DNA of 64,000 bases from Vandiemenella viatica (GCA_031002005.1 CM061914.1:14060148-14124147); one strand, 5' to 3'; positions 1 to 11,320 are shown, counted from the first letter of the stretch. Program-made: numbers and translations. The notes: generated by a model from the letters alone, not told the origin.

Positions 1-81
1 TATCAACTCAGTGCGGCCTGGAACCCGGCGATTAAAATGCTGAAACAGTTTCGCGCCTTTAACGAGCAGAAGAGCGGATGA
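1..81 (+). other. Short open frame at window edge, possible end of a coding segment
   Basis: Reading from base 1 gives 26 codons and a TGA stop at 79-81, with residues SAAWNPAIKMLKQF. The stretch is more GC-rich than the DNA after it. The frame is open to the left, so it could be the C-terminus of a host exon or of a transposase. I do not recognise the family, and 26 codons without a stop is not strong evidence of coding. Confidence 0.2.
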
Positions 82-581
82 CGTAATCGCGTTGTGTTGG
101 TTTTTGTTTTCCACCGTTTCCGTAGCAGCGGCTGAATAAACAAACAGTTATACACTGACATTTGGTTGAGAATGGAGGCAGAGGTGGACGCCTTCGAAAC
201 GTCCCACAAATATGATATATTAACACGGCTGGAAGCCCGAGAGAAATATATTAATGAATAAAGACCATTAACGGAAGTGGTCAGTAATATAGGCTACGTA
301 AAAAGCAAATAAATTGTATTATTTGGTCAAGCAGCAACATTTGCGCAGTTTTAATTAGACTGGGCCGGAATGACAGTTGGGATTCGTGGTTGCAGCAGAG
401 ACCACGAGTAATTTAATTTTTTTTATGTTGCTTTCATTAGGGACATGTTACTGAAATTCAGTTCCACTAGCCCTAAAATTTACCGATTTTTTTAAATTAT
501 GAAATGCTACGAAAAGCTTAATGAATCCATTATGGGAATCAATTTTATAGCAGTTTCTTAGCTATTAAATTGTTAACCTAA
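82..581. other. Unassigned AT-rich sequence
   Basis: No terminal repeats, tRNA-like boxes or family motifs were seen here. It ends where similarity between the two RTE-like LINE copies begins (near 582), so it is the target of a 5'-truncated LINE insertion. Confidence 0.4.
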
Positions 582-601
582 CCAGAATAATATACAGAAG
601 G

Positions 602-1678
602 ATGGAAAGGGTAGAAGAAGAGATAGTAGGTGAAGATCAATTGGGGTTTAGGAAAAATCGCGGTACAAGGAAAGCAATTCTGTCTTTAAGATTAATACTT
701 GAAGGGCGCATCAAGAAGAACAAAGACACTTTTATGGCATTTGTTGATTTAGAAAAAGCTTTTGATAATGTTAGGTGGGAGAAGATGTTCAAAATTTTAA
801 AGAAGTCTTATCTAAAGTATCGAGATAGAAGAATACTCTATAAACTATATAAGAATCAAGTGGATATAATAAAAGTAGAGAATCACGAGAGACATGCATC
901 AGTTAAAAAGGGTGTGAGACAGGGTTGTAGTCTATCCCCGTTAATATTCAACTTGTATGTAGAAAAAGCAATGAAGAAAGTCAAAGAAAAATTTCCATGT
1001 GGCATATGTTTTCAGGGAGAAAAAATCAGTATGCTACGATTTGCTGATGACATTGTCTTGTTAGCAGAACAGGCTGAGGATATTGAGAAGTTACTGAATG
1101 GCATGAACAAAATATTGAAGGAAGATTTTGGACTGAATATAAATCAAAGCAAAACAAAAGTGATGAAATGTAGCAGAAATGATACCAATACTAGTAGATT
1201 AAATATAAAAATAGGATCGGATGCAATAGGAGAAGTAAGTGAATTCTGTTCCTTGGGAGGACAAATTACAACCGATGGCCGAAGCAGGAATGACGTTAAA
1301 AGCAGAATAGCACTAGCAAAATGTACAATAATGAAAAAGAGAAACCTTTTAGTTTCAAATATTGATGTAGGAATTAGAAAGAACTTTTTAAAACTCTTTG
1401 TGTGGAGCATAGCACTTTACGGTAGCGAAACATGGACTTTAGGAATACGGGAAAGAAAGAAAATTGAAGCATTTGAAATGTGGTGCTACAGAAGAATGCT
1501 GAAAATTAAGTGGACAGACAAAGTAAGAAATGAAAGAGTTTTGGAAATGATGGGTGAGAAAATAAATTTATGGAAGAAGCTTACAGAAAGAAGCAATAGG
1601 CTAGTAGGTCATATTTTGAGACATGCTGGATTGGTTAATTTGTTAGTGGAGGGAACAGTCGAAGGTAAGAACTGTTGA
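602..1678 (+). pseudogene. LINE reverse transcriptase, C-terminal part
   Basis: This open frame of 358 residues holds the palm and thumb of a LINE reverse transcriptase, which would prime cDNA synthesis at a nicked genomic target. Visible RT blocks are FVDLEKAFDNV at about residues 47-57, VRQGCSLSPLIFNLY at about 105-119, and the catalytic FADDIVLLAE at about 147-156. The C-terminal tail SETWTLG and EMWCYRRMLKIKW is typical of RTE-like elements. The TGA at 1676-1678 replaces an AGA arginine codon present in copy 2, so the last roughly 45 codons are cut off by a nonsense change. There is no endonuclease domain, and this copy cannot be autonomous. ATG 602 is only the first in-frame ATG after the truncation point. 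Confidence 0.8.
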
Positions 1679-1809
1679 GGAAGACAGAGATTAGAATATA
1701 TGAAACAGATATTTGACGACGTGGGCTGTAAGGGGTATGTAGATATGAAGAGGTTAGCACAGGATAGGAAGGGATGGAGGATTGCATCAAACCACTCAAA
1801 AGACTGACG

Positions 1810-1814
<5 letters not shown>

Positions 1815-1852
<38 letters not shown>
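1815..1852 (+). repeat. LINE poly(A) tail
   Basis: Thirty-eight consecutive A residues directly follow GACGACAGC, the same terminus as copy 2 at 14535-14543. This marks the 3' end of the insertion and its plus orientation. Phenylalanine-rich reading frames on the opposite strand are artefacts of this run. Confidence 0.9.
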
Positions 1853-1853
<1 letters not shown>

Positions 1854-2379
1854 GAATTTCATCTAATGACATCTCTGACCCTTTTTAATTTGTGAGCAAC
1901 GTCACCTTTCTCCAGCCAATAGATTTCGAGGTGAATGAGTGAGCTTAGGAAATTATAAAGCAGATGATACTGACTAAAACAAGGTTTCCTGCCTTTAGAA
2001 CTGTTTCATTAATGGCGCCATTGCCATAGGTCTATAAAACAGGTAGTTGAGGTTCTAGTGCCAAAAAGATGTTGATTAAATCAAAAACAAATCAATTCAA
2101 CAAAGGATTTTGTTCATTTGTGATTCAAAGGAAAGTTTCCAAGAGCCGAGAAATTGAAGAGCCTTTTAGAATAACGTTCTGCAAGTTTTCGTGAAGAGGG
2201 ACGTCAAAGTTAGCAGGTCTAAGTGTCTGTTTTGTTTTGAGAGTCGTGAGGACCAGCTGATGTAATCTGGGGTCTCCACTTAGAGTCATTTTCGCAGACC
2301 ACGAAACGTGCTCGACTAAATACTTCCTCGTGTTCCACTTGCACACCCGTGTACATCCACGACAGTTATTTACCGTTCG
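1853..2379. other. Gypsy target sequence, left flank; small unassigned minus-strand frame
   Basis: This sits between the LINE poly(A) and the gypsy TSD. A 73-codon frame on the minus strand (2125-2346) contains KQTLRPANFDVPLHENLQNV and is not low-complexity. I do not recognise it. A chemoreceptor C-terminal exon was considered on its general pattern but is not supported by any diagnostic motif. The sequence continues after the LTR element at 10451. Confidence 0.3.
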
Positions 2380-2383
2380 CTAT

Positions 2384-3240
2384 TGTAATGGTCAAAATTA
2401 CATTTTTCATGTTTATGTTTTGTTTTCCATGTTTTGTACATGTTCATGTATTTTATTTTGGGTATGACTGGCTGAACTAGCACGACCTGGCTATTTTGGT
2501 TCCTGGCTATCTTGGTGTGAAGTCTTATGGTAACAGGCTACTGAACACTCTGAGTCATGGTGAGAGATGGCGTGATATGTAAATAACAGTCCGGACACCC
2601 CTGCTGGAATGCATGCAGGGTGGGGGTGGGTCAGGTGCTGGCTGACGGGAGGACGGGCGCGAAAAGACAGTGCGGAAGAGAGGGGTGTTGTATAGACTGG
2701 TGTGTTGAAAAGGTTTAAGTGAACGTCGCACGTGAGAGTGATTAGTGTTTGGTCACTGCCAGTACACCAACGGGACTCCTGCCACATAATGGATATCACT
2801 GTGCTACGACAACTGATTATTGGAAGCAAAACCTTTTCCACATAGTGAAACAACGAGACGCCCCACAATTATTGCTGAGGTCAGTTATCCTCAGCGCAAG
2901 TACACTCCAATTCAAGTAATCGGCAAATGGGCTGATCAGCATTTGGATGACCTATAAGCGCCCTGAGTTTAAGAACAATTTCACGCTCTACAAATAGCCA
3001 GGACATATTTAGTTCAAGAGATTAAATTTTGCTAGTCGAATATCAAATTATTTTATTTCATATTTTTATTAGTTCATTTTGGTAATTGTTTCAAAATGTT
3101 AGTAACTACCATTAATGATTTGATTAACAGGTGTTATTTATATAAAATAAATTAAATGTATATGAAAGATCTTTCATTTCTGGAGGTACCTTGCAATATT
3201 TGATTAAAGTAAAGTTTAAAAAGATAAGATGACTATTACA
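2384..3240 (+). repeat. 5' LTR of gypsy element
   Basis: This is a direct repeat of 9585-10446. Ends are TGTAAT...ATTACA, a 6-bp inverted repeat. The LTR should carry the promoter and polyadenylation signals. I cannot place the R region with certainty. Differences from the 3' LTR are single-base or few-base indels in T/A runs and a GTGTG stretch. Confidence 0.95.
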
Positions 3241-3242
3241 AC

Positions 3243-3260
3243 TGGCGCACCAACTACGGG
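3243..3260 (+). promoter_or_regulatory. Primer-binding site
   Basis: TGGCGCACCAACTACGGG begins 2 nt after the 5' LTR. A TGGCGC start is the expected complement of a tRNA 3' end (GCGCCA), which would prime minus-strand cDNA. The tRNA species cannot be fixed without comparison to host tRNAs. Confidence 0.65.
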
Positions 3261-3682
3261 CTATTAATTGTTGCTAATTAATTAATTAATGCATAAAATC
3301 AAAATTGTTTAGGTGAACAACTGAACTCGGTATTGCGGGGTTTTCTTTTCTGTGACATTTCAGAGATCATAGTTTGAGTGATGCATGAAAATGTTCTATA
3401 AATGTATATTAACATGATTTATTTTCAGTCACAGATTTTCAAATCTGCAGCAAGATTTAACGGCGTTGATGGTTGTAAGTGATTTGAAATTTGTTGTTTT
3501 GATGTCGAGCTGATGTTTGAATGGTTGAGTATTATAATTAATTTGATGTAACTGGGATAAAGTTCAAAATTTAATGATTCTGTGTTACCCGGATGTTTTT
3601 GCAATGCGTAATGTAGAGTGTGTTAAAAGGTAAATTTACAGTGTAAATTTTCTTCTTCACTTAGGAGAAGAATAGCATAATT

Positions 3683-5350
3683 TTGGAAAGTTTTATGTTT
3701 CTTCGATCTGGTAAGGTTAAGACAAACAAAATGGAAAAGTTAGAGGGTTTAGCAGCCGGAAGTTCTAATGAAAATTTGCTCTCCAGGGTAGAAGATTCTG
3801 AGAAAATTTTGCCACCGGGAAACGATCAGGTAGATAACTCTGTCATTAGCGGGCCGGAATTAAGCGAAACGGTTGACGAAAGAATGCAAAGTTTATTTCC
3901 ACAACAATTACTATCACAATTGATGGAAATGATCAAAAATGGGAATGAAGAAATGAAAAGGGGGCATGAAGAAATGAAAAGGGGGCAGGAATCATTTCAA
4001 AAATCATTGGAAGAGAAAATTGAAAATGTTCACAAATCAGTCCAAAATGAATTAAAATGTGTGCGGGAAGAATAAATGTCAAATTTGACGAGTTTCAAAA
4101 TGCTATACAGGGTGACGTCAAAATTTTGAACAATAAAACAGCTGACTTAAAGTCCAGATGCGATGGGTTTGATGAATTTAAAGAGAAGGCGGCCAAAGAC
4201 ATAGACAGAACCAGTGGGCAGTTAAATCAAATCCGCGAGGAGATCAAAATGAAAGAAAAAAGAAGGGAACTGGCAGAAACTGCAATTGCGGATCGGTGCC
4301 AGCAAATTGAAATGGGCTTACAGAATGTTGCAGAAACTTTTGAAACAGCTCGCGGAGAACGTGAAAATCTGATAAAATCTCATGACGAATTTAAGAGTTC
4401 AATCGCGGGAAAATTTAGTAAAGTAGAAGACGAACTGGTCAATATACGACAAGACGTCATGAATCAGATACCAGCTGAATGTACCTCACAAATCGGAGCA
4501 ATGTGTACAGTTCTGTGGAACTTAATCTTCCGAAGTTCGGAATTAAAAGAAAAATTAATCCGAAGGAATTCCTAAGGGAATCGAGAATTATTTTCGAATA
4601 AAACTATTCCTGAATCTCTAAAGATGATGTTGATCATGCAGGCGTTAGATAATGATGAGAAATCCTGGTTTCGTGTATCTAATTTAGCGGATGTTTCCTA
4701 CAATGAGTTTAAAGAGAAATTTTGGCCACTTACTGGATTTAAATGCACAAGGGAGAATTGATGCTAAGAATTTACAAAGGCCGTTTCAATCCAAAAGGTG
4801 AAGATTCAATGTATAGATATGCTTCTAGATTAACCATACTGTCAAGAGAACTAGACAATCCGCCTAAAGATGCAAGAATTGATATTTGCTTTGACTCTCA
4901 TTTCTCCCCACACATAAGATGTCAATTGAAATCCAGTGTTTCTGCATAGTATGGACCAATGCCCTAAATACTTTAAAAAATAATTGATTCAGCATACAGC
5001 CTAGTGTGGACACTACTGGAAAAAAAAAAAGGAAAGAGTCTCCTCAGAAGAAGCATCCGAAGAATCAAAATTTCGAAACCAGCAAGGAAATGGTCGCAGT
5101 AAACAAGCACAGGCAAGAATCAAGGGCAAGGAAGCCTGGAATAAATGGACAGAAAAGGAAACATTTCTCCAACCAAGGAACTGAAAATTTCCAACCTAGA
5201 AACAGGCGGGGGTAAATCAGGAATACGATCGTCAGGGAATAAATGCAGTAGTAGTAAGCAGAGAGAGTAACGAACCGCACGAGGTCCCTCAAGCAAAGAA
5301 ATGTTGTAAGGAAAATGATACCGTAGACGAAATGCCATTGGTACCACAAA
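3683..5350 (+). pseudogene. gag: gypsy gag, frameshifted
   Basis: Gag would form the capsid shell that packages element RNA. The first 130 codons (3683-4075) start MFLRSGKVKTNK a few codons in, then become a charged, heptad-rich coiled coil with a tandem NEEMKRGHEEMKRGQ motif. A second frame (4057-4575) continues the coiled coil. After a stop at about 4575, capsid-like sequence such as MLIMQALDNDEKSWFRV and YNEFKEKFW appears near 4620-4740. This resembles the gag of the minus-strand element at 31311-33083. A basic lysine/glutamine-rich tail (about 5000-5215) is in the nucleocapsid position, but I see no CCHC knuckle. At least three frame breaks make it nonfunctional as read. Confidence 0.75.
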
Positions 5351-5382
5351 AGGCATGACTGTCGCCTTATCAGGAGGATACT

Positions 5383-6582
5383 TTGAAACCCAAACGGCGA
5401 GAGGTAAATAAAAATTTGGAATACTGGATATCGGGAGGACCGGAATTCGATAAGGAAGAATCAAGAAATGACCAAATGATAACAGGACCCATTCAAGCAA
5501 AGTGCCCACATATTTCAGCCATAGTTTTAAATATACCATGTAATGCATTACTGGATTCGGGCTCAACTTTAACGGCGATTTCCGAAGATTTATTACGCCG
5601 TATGCAAGGGACGGGGAGGATGATAGAAATTATTCCTATAGAAAGACTGGTTTTAACACCAGCTTTTGGATCAAAACAAAAACACGTTACCGAACAGGTG
5701 ATATTAGATCTTGTGATCGAAGATCAAGCAGTGGAGATTATTGCTTTGGTGGTAAGGGGATTGGCATTTGATGTCATTTTAGGGTGTGACACTTTACAGA
5801 AAAACAAAGTGATCCTTAGTTGGGAAGACAACTCTATAAGAAACTTAATATCAAAAACTATAATGTGGTCGAGAACGGCAGAAGGTGTGGGATTAAGAAG
5901 TGAGGATATGAGTCTATATGAACACGAAGAAATATCGCGAATTTCGGGCGAACGGTTTAGTGGAATTATGGCAACTTTGTACGCCCGTGCGGATGAAGAA
6001 GAAAAGGTCCGGCACGCACTAGAGAAAGCGGTCGGCACCTGTAACCATTTGTCCAATGAACAGAAAACCGATTTGGAAGACCTGTTAGAGAAAAACCTTT
6101 CTGTATTCTCATACTACCCCGGAAAAATTAAGGACCTGGTTTATAAATTTGATATCAGTAGTGGCCCACCCATAAAAGGACATTTGTACCCTGTGCCGCA
6201 GAAACATCGAGAGGCGGCAAGAGAAGCAATAAACACAATGTTAGCCGAAGGGATAATTTCTGTTGCGGCTTCACCCCATGTAAATGCAATAACGGTTGTG
6301 GAAAAAGGGGATGGCACAGTTAGGATATGTCTGGATGCCAGACTTCTTAATTCACGAATGGAAGGGGATGGAGAACGACCTGAACCTATCTATGACATAA
6401 TGTCCAGATTCAGAGGGAAAAAGCTGTTGACCTCATTCGATTTGACGGCGGGTTTTAATCACTGGAGTTGGATGAGTCATGTCGAAAATATACTGCTTTT
6501 TTGTTTGAGGGTAGACAATACACTTTTTCCCGAATACCTTTTGGCTCTTAAAATTCTTCCTGTGGATTCATCCGGGCAATGA
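5383..6582 (+). pseudogene. pol: gypsy pol: aspartic protease and N-terminal reverse transcriptase
   Basis: This is one open frame of 399 codons. The retropepsin motif LLDSGSTLTAIS lies at about residues 55-66, followed by the flap-side VILGCDTL at about 130-137. The protease would cleave the Gag-Pol precursor. Reverse transcriptase starts near residue 255 with PPIKGHLYPVPQKHREA. The blocks VEKGDGTVRICLDARLLN (about 306-323) and LLTSFDLTAGFNHW (about 347-360) contain the first catalytic aspartate (FDL). The frame is lost shortly after this block, before the second catalytic pair. The apparent start is a non-ATG codon, and in life this would be read as part of a Gag-Pol fusion. Confidence 0.85.
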
Positions 6583-7631
6583 ATGAGATTATTGGCCCGG
6601 ATATAAAGACAATTTTGCAGTATGGACGTGGATGATTTATTAGTAGGGTCGGAAACTTTTGGGAACCACCTTCAAAACTTACAACATTTGCTCCTACTCT
6701 AAAAAGAACATGGAGTAACGTTGACGCCCAAGGATAAAAGTGACTCTATGTGCTCAGGAGGGTAAGACTATCTCGGTTATACCATATCCCAAAGGGAGTG
6801 GCTCCCAACAAGAATAAGATTGGGGAAATATTGGAGTGTAATAATGCCAAAAACGATTAAGCAATTTAAGAAGTGTTCTAGGACGTTGTGCAGCATATTA
6901 TCGGAGATGCATTCCAAATTTTCCATTATACTGGGGCCCACTATACCAACGTCCTGAAGAAAAGGAAAGAAATGGAGTGGTTAGAGCCGCAAGAAGATTG
7001 CATTTTTAGGAATAAAAGGAGCATTTGCCAAACACGTGTGTTTAGCTCATCCAAATTTTAAAACTCCATTTATATTAATTGGTGACGCGAGTTTGGACGG
7101 TTTGGGTGCAATTCTTTCAGCAGAAAGATAAAGATGGAAATATGAGGATAGTTGATACTGCCAGTCGGTCGCTTAAAGCGGCTGAACGATCGTATTATAC
7201 AACAGAGTTTAGAAATGGCGGGCTATCCATTTCGCGGTGGTGAAGTTCCAGGGATATATTTCGGGAAGAAGACGTTTGTTAGGACAGACCATAAGGCATT
7301 AAGTTTTTTTAAGAAAGCTAAATTTTGTAGTGGAAGGATAACCCGGTGGGCATTATTTTTGCAATCCTTTGATCTAGAGATTGAGTATTGCAAAGGAAAA
7401 GATAATACTGTCGCAGACTGGGTGAGCAGGAATCCGGTCGATCGCACACTAACACAAGAACGATCACGTAAAGCAAATGAAGTGATCATGGCCGTCATGA
7501 CGTTTTACGATGGGACGAAACCTGATGATCTAAAAGAAAGAATAATATTACAGCAAACAGCGGCAGCCAGATATCAGAGCAATAAGGCAGTTTCTCTGCC
7601 ATGGAGTAGGCGGAGAGAGTCCTCGAGTTAG
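6583..7631 (+). pseudogene. pol: gypsy pol: RT C-terminus and RNase H, frameshifted
   Basis: Near 6620-6655 the codons for VDDLLVG can be read. This is the second RT catalytic block, but it is displaced from the preceding frame by an indel. Downstream sequence is RT thumb/connection with stops. From 7152 to 7631 an open frame encodes an RNase H-like segment: KKTFVRTDHKALSFF (about residues 38-52) and LEIEYCKGKDNTVADWVSR (about 75-93), the usual gypsy signatures. RNase H would remove the RNA strand after cDNA synthesis. Several frame changes separate these blocks, so no continuous polyprotein is possible. Confidence 0.8.
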
Positions 7632-7641
7632 AACTGTTGCC

Positions 7642-8750
7642 ATGCTGTGCATAATGCACGATGATGTATGTTTTCGGAGGTTAAACGCAATTTGCGGATG
7701 GAAAATATGGTTGCCGGACGCTCTGGCACATTATGTAATAAAATTATACCATGGGCAACATGGCCATCAAGGAAAGGAAAAAACTTCCATAATGATGAAA
7801 AGGGAATGGTATTGTGTGGCCCTAAGACGAAAAATTGGACAGGTTACCAGTACTTGTGACATCTGTCAGAAAATAAAAATCCGAACGCACGGAGCATAGG
7901 GGAATGTAATCCCATTATTACAGATCGCCCAAACCAACTATTATGTGTTGATCATTATGGACCAATTCCAAAAGGACAATTTGGCCGTCAACACATATTT
8001 TTGGTCGTGGATGCTTTTTCAAAACTTGTAAAATTATACGCAGTTTCAAGACTAAATTCAGCGCAGACAGTGCGCATAATAACTGAAAAATACGTGCCAA
8101 TTTACGGGAAGCCGTCCCGAATTCTTTCAGATCATGGATCCGTATTTACAAGTAGGAAGTGGCAAACTGGAATGGAAAATGCAGGAATTGAAGTCATAAA
8201 AAGTTCCATAAGGTGCCCACAAACAAACTTAGCTGAAAGATACATGAGACAATTATCAGTGTATTTTCGTCTTCTGGTTGGAGAGAAGCATTCTGGATGG
8301 GTAAAACATTTAGAACGCATCGAAACATATTTTAATACCACTTTCCACTGTTCAACTGGATGCCGACCCATTGATTTACATTTCGCTCAAGAGATCACGC
8401 CACTAGCGGCACATATCATAAATCAACCTGATTCTGGTATAATTAATGACTTCGATGAAAGAATGAGAAAGGCAAGCGAACACCTCCTGGAAAAGGCAAG
8501 ACGTCGGGAAGAGAGAGCGAACAAAAATAAAACCCAGTCATTTGAAGTAGGGGATTTGGTATTATTAAAGAATCCGAAACCATCAGATTCTGAGAAGAAA
8601 CAAATATCGAAGTTCTTTCACATATTTTGTGGTCCATTTCGAGTGGAGAGAATAATTGCCCCAAATGCATACTTATTAAAAGATGGTAATGGGAACATAG
8701 GCGTGCATAACACGCGGAATTTAAAGAAATACCATAGTGAGGTTATTTAA
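7642..8750 (+). pseudogene. pol: gypsy pol: integrase
   Basis: Integrase would insert the cDNA and produce the 4-bp TSD. The zinc-binding part (7642-7899) shows H-x3-H as HGQHGH and C-x2-C as CDICQK. After a frameshift the catalytic core runs from about 7920 to 8750. The first Asp lies in LCVDHYGPIPKG, the second in ILSDHGSVFTS and the Glu in NLAERYMRQ, giving the DDE triad. The C-terminal segment FEVGDLVLLKNPKP is the SH3-like GPY/F-region sequence, with CGPFRVERI and NTRNLKKYH at the end. Catalytic residues are present, but the frame between zinc finger and core is broken. Confidence 0.85.
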
Positions 8751-9475
8751 ATTTATAAGATAGAGACATTTGAAACACTATTTTAAATACAATTCATTTT
8801 AATATAAAATATCGGGAAGTTTAACTTTGAATCAAAAGATAGATATTAAATTTATAGAAATGAGATTTAAAGCTTTAAGTCAAAACCTTCCACCAGATCG
8901 AATATTTAACACGAAAATTTTCACGTCCTCCAAAATTTTGACACGTAAGAATATATGCCCTCAGAGCAAATTTCAGTTAAGGTTATTGGTATGGCAGAAT
9001 ATTGATTAACAAGGTATAGAGGTGATCGATATGTAAGTAAGAAATTTTTTTTATAAAATTGCATGTTCAAAAGAAGGGGCACCTAGAATCAATCATTGTA
9101 GATGAAAATATCATTCAAATAGCTAATGTATGAATATATATATAAAAAAAATAGTGTTTTCAAATAAAAAAAAAAAACTAGATTAAAGGGTAGTGGGTAA
9201 AGTTTTGTGATTATTGGATTAGAATAAAGCAAGTCTCTAAAAAACTACGTTGCCGCGTACTTCTAAATATAATATGTATGTATGTTGCACACGAATGTAG
9301 CATGTCCGAAGTGATCTCTGACATGTGGCATGGTAAGGGAGATTTTGCGTATCTTGAGATTTGTTGCCTGATAACATAAACTAGTTTGATTCATGATAGA
9401 AATAATTAAATATCTAGAAATGAAAGATTTTGACATATTCTGAATGTTGAAATATGTATCTTTTAAGTGAAGCAC

Positions 9476-9518
<43 letters not shown>

Positions 9519-9568
9519 TGAAATTGTAAGAGAAAATCAAAATCCTTTCCTAAGTATTTTGATTTGTT
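8751..9568 (+). other. gypsy 3' internal noncoding region
   Basis: No envelope-like or other frame of note follows integrase. The sequence is AT-rich and has a 30-A run at 9481-9510. It ends at the polypurine tract. I see no independent insertion ends around the A run. Confidence 0.6.
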
Positions 9569-9580
9569 GAAAGGGGGAAG
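9569..9580 (+). promoter_or_regulatory. Polypurine tract
   Basis: GAAAGGGGGAAG lies 4 nt before the 3' LTR start at 9585. It is purine-only, as needed for the RNase H-resistant primer of plus-strand cDNA synthesis. Confidence 0.8.
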
Positions 9581-9584
9581 TTAA

Positions 9585-10446
9585 TGTAATGGTCAAATTA
9601 CATTTTTCATGTTTATGTTTTGTTTTCCATGTTTTGTACATGTTCATGTATTTTATTTTGGGTATGACTGGCTGAACTAGCACGACCTGGCTATTTTGGT
9701 TCCTGGCTATCTTGGTGTGAAGTCTTATGGTAACAGGCTACTGAACACTCTGAGTCATGGTGAGAGATGGCGTGATATGTAAATAACAGTCCGGACACCC
9801 CTGCTGGAATGCATGCAGGGTGGGGGTGGGTCAGGTGCTGGCTGACGGGAGGACGGGCGCGAAAAGACAGTGCGGAAGAGAGGGGTGTTGTATAGACAAG
9901 TGTGGTGTGTTGAAAAGGTTTAAGTGAACGTCGCACGTGAGAGTGATTAGTGTTTGGTCACTGCCAGTACACCAACGGGACTCCTGCCACATAATGGATA
10001 TCACTGTGCTACGACAACTGATTATTGGAAGCAAAACCTTTTCCACATAGTGAAACAACGAGACGCCCCACAATTATTGCTGAGGTCAGTTATCCTCAGC
10101 GCAAGTACACTCCAATTCAAGTAATCGGCAAATGGGCTGATCAGCATTTGGATGACCTATAAGCGCCCTGAGTTTAAGAACAATTTCACGCTCTACAAAT
10201 AGCCAGGACATATTTAGTTCAAGAGATTAAATTTTGCTAGTCGAATATCAAATTATATTTTATTTCATATTTTATTAGTTCATTTTGGTAATTGTTTCAA
10301 AATGTTAGTAACTACCATTAATGATTTGATTAACAGGTGTTATTTATATAAAATAAATTAAATGTATATGAAAGATCTTTCATTTCTGGAGGTACCTTGC
10401 AATATTTGATTAAAGTAAAGTTTAAAAAGATAAGATGACTATTACA
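9585..10446 (+). repeat. 3' LTR of gypsy element
   Basis: Direct repeat of 2384-3240 with the same TGTAAT...ATTACA ends, followed by the TSD CTAT at 10447-10450. It is a few bases longer than the 5' LTR because of small indels, including extra bases in a GTGTG stretch near 9898-9908. Confidence 0.95.
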
Positions 10447-10450
10447 CTAT

Positions 10451-11139
10451 TTGTGAACGACATTTCGGTAATAGCGATTGATTGTATTCCTGACTACATA
10501 GCTCCTTTCACTATCGCAGGAGTCCTATTACACATTTATTACTGTTATTTAACTACAACAAATGTGAGCTATATTCTCTTTTCTAGATATGAATGGTTCC
10601 TGAAGCCTCGCATGTGGTCGAACTACTAATCAGTAACGATTTTGCTGAATAACCGCTTCACATAACTCGACAGTAGTCCTACCACGGTAGCCGTTCTTGT
10701 TGATGATCAGTTCATACATCAGGTTCATTTCAGCCATTTACGTTGGGTGACTCATTGAGCTGCATCGTCCTGATTACTTGAAGAATTTTGGCCTGTGATA
10801 AAAACTTTCTGGCCACACTAAACAAACTATCGACATTTAAATATGTGTACGGCTTTCCATAAGCAACGTTCCACAAAAGTTCATTTCATGATTATAGTTC
10901 TTTAAAACTTCTAAGGCCAGCGTAGCATTCAACTATTTTGGGGATCAGCACGTCGAATAATTCTGCAAATGAATCGGAGATAGTCAGATAGCCGCAGCGT
11001 GACGTCATCTCCTCCTCTCGTTCACTCAGTTGTATGGAGCCTTTAACCAACTACAGTAGAATAGTTCAACAAAAATCTTGAATGAATGTCAATCTAATGT
11101 GTAATGACTGCGAGATAACTGTAAAGACTAAATAACTCA
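10451..11139. other. Gypsy target sequence, right flank
   Basis: This is the right half of the sequence the gypsy element landed in. A plus-strand frame runs from the LTR into this flank (to 10629), with IDCIPDYIAPFTIAGVLLHI. It is hydrophobic and not low-complexity, but its apparent start lies in the LTR. Joining the flanks across the removed element leaves the frame open for about 85 codons. I do not recognise it. The rest holds nothing I can name. Confidence 0.3.
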
Positions 11140-11320
11140 ACATTTTTTCTTGTGGGTAAGGATGTCAGGGACTGGAGTAAACTACTAACGGTAATGTTAC
11201 ACAACTTACCAGAAACGCTGCAAGAATTAAAATTCGTAAAGAGGAAAAGTAGGTTGATTTGGTTCCGTAAACAATTAAGATTAAAACAAAATCACAATGC
11301 AGGGAAATTGTAATAATACT
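11140..11320 (+). mobile_element. CR1-like LINE, 3'-end fragment
   Basis: The plus strand shows degenerate codons for DWSKLL, LPETLQELKF and the tail GGGAAATTG followed by TTAATTAAATTAAAT. This is the 3' terminus shared with the copy at 58561-59775. It meets the 3' end of the minus-strand copy tail to tail at about 11311-11325. Confidence 0.6.

Larger units (their letters stand above)
582..1852 (+). mobile_element. RTE-like LINE, 5'-truncated copy 1
   Basis: This non-LTR retrotransposon is nearly co-linear with copy 2 (13460-14565). Similarity starts abruptly at about 582, in the middle of the reverse transcriptase domain, which is the usual result of incomplete reverse transcription. The 3' end is the family terminus GACGACAGC followed by 38 A residues. 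I found no convincing TSD. The endonuclease and the first RT blocks are absent. Confidence 0.85.
2384..10446 (+). mobile_element. Ty3/gypsy LTR retrotransposon, structurally complete, coding-defective
   Basis: Two direct LTRs of 857 and 862 bp flank about 6.3 kb. Both start TGTAAT and end ATTACA, and the element is flanked by the 4-bp TSD CTAT (2380-2383 and 10447-10450). A primer-binding site follows the 5' LTR and a polypurine tract precedes the 3' LTR. The internal order is gag, protease, RT, RNase H, integrase, which is the Ty3/gypsy order. The LTRs differ by about four small indels and I saw no clear isolated substitution, so the insertion is recent. Even so, gag and pol are broken in several places. 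No envelope-like frame follows integrase. Confidence 0.95.

Noticed and set aside
1609..1872. Phenylalanine-rich minus-strand frames
   Set aside because: They are the complement of the LINE poly(A) tail and adjoining LINE sequence.
9481..9510. Retrogene or LINE tail inside the gypsy element
   Set aside because: The 30-A run has no upstream LINE or SINE sequence and no TSD; treated as a simple run in the 3' noncoding region.
10435..10629. Small membrane protein gene
   Set aside because: Its apparent start lies in the 3' LTR and it is created by the insertion junction; listed only as unassigned flank.
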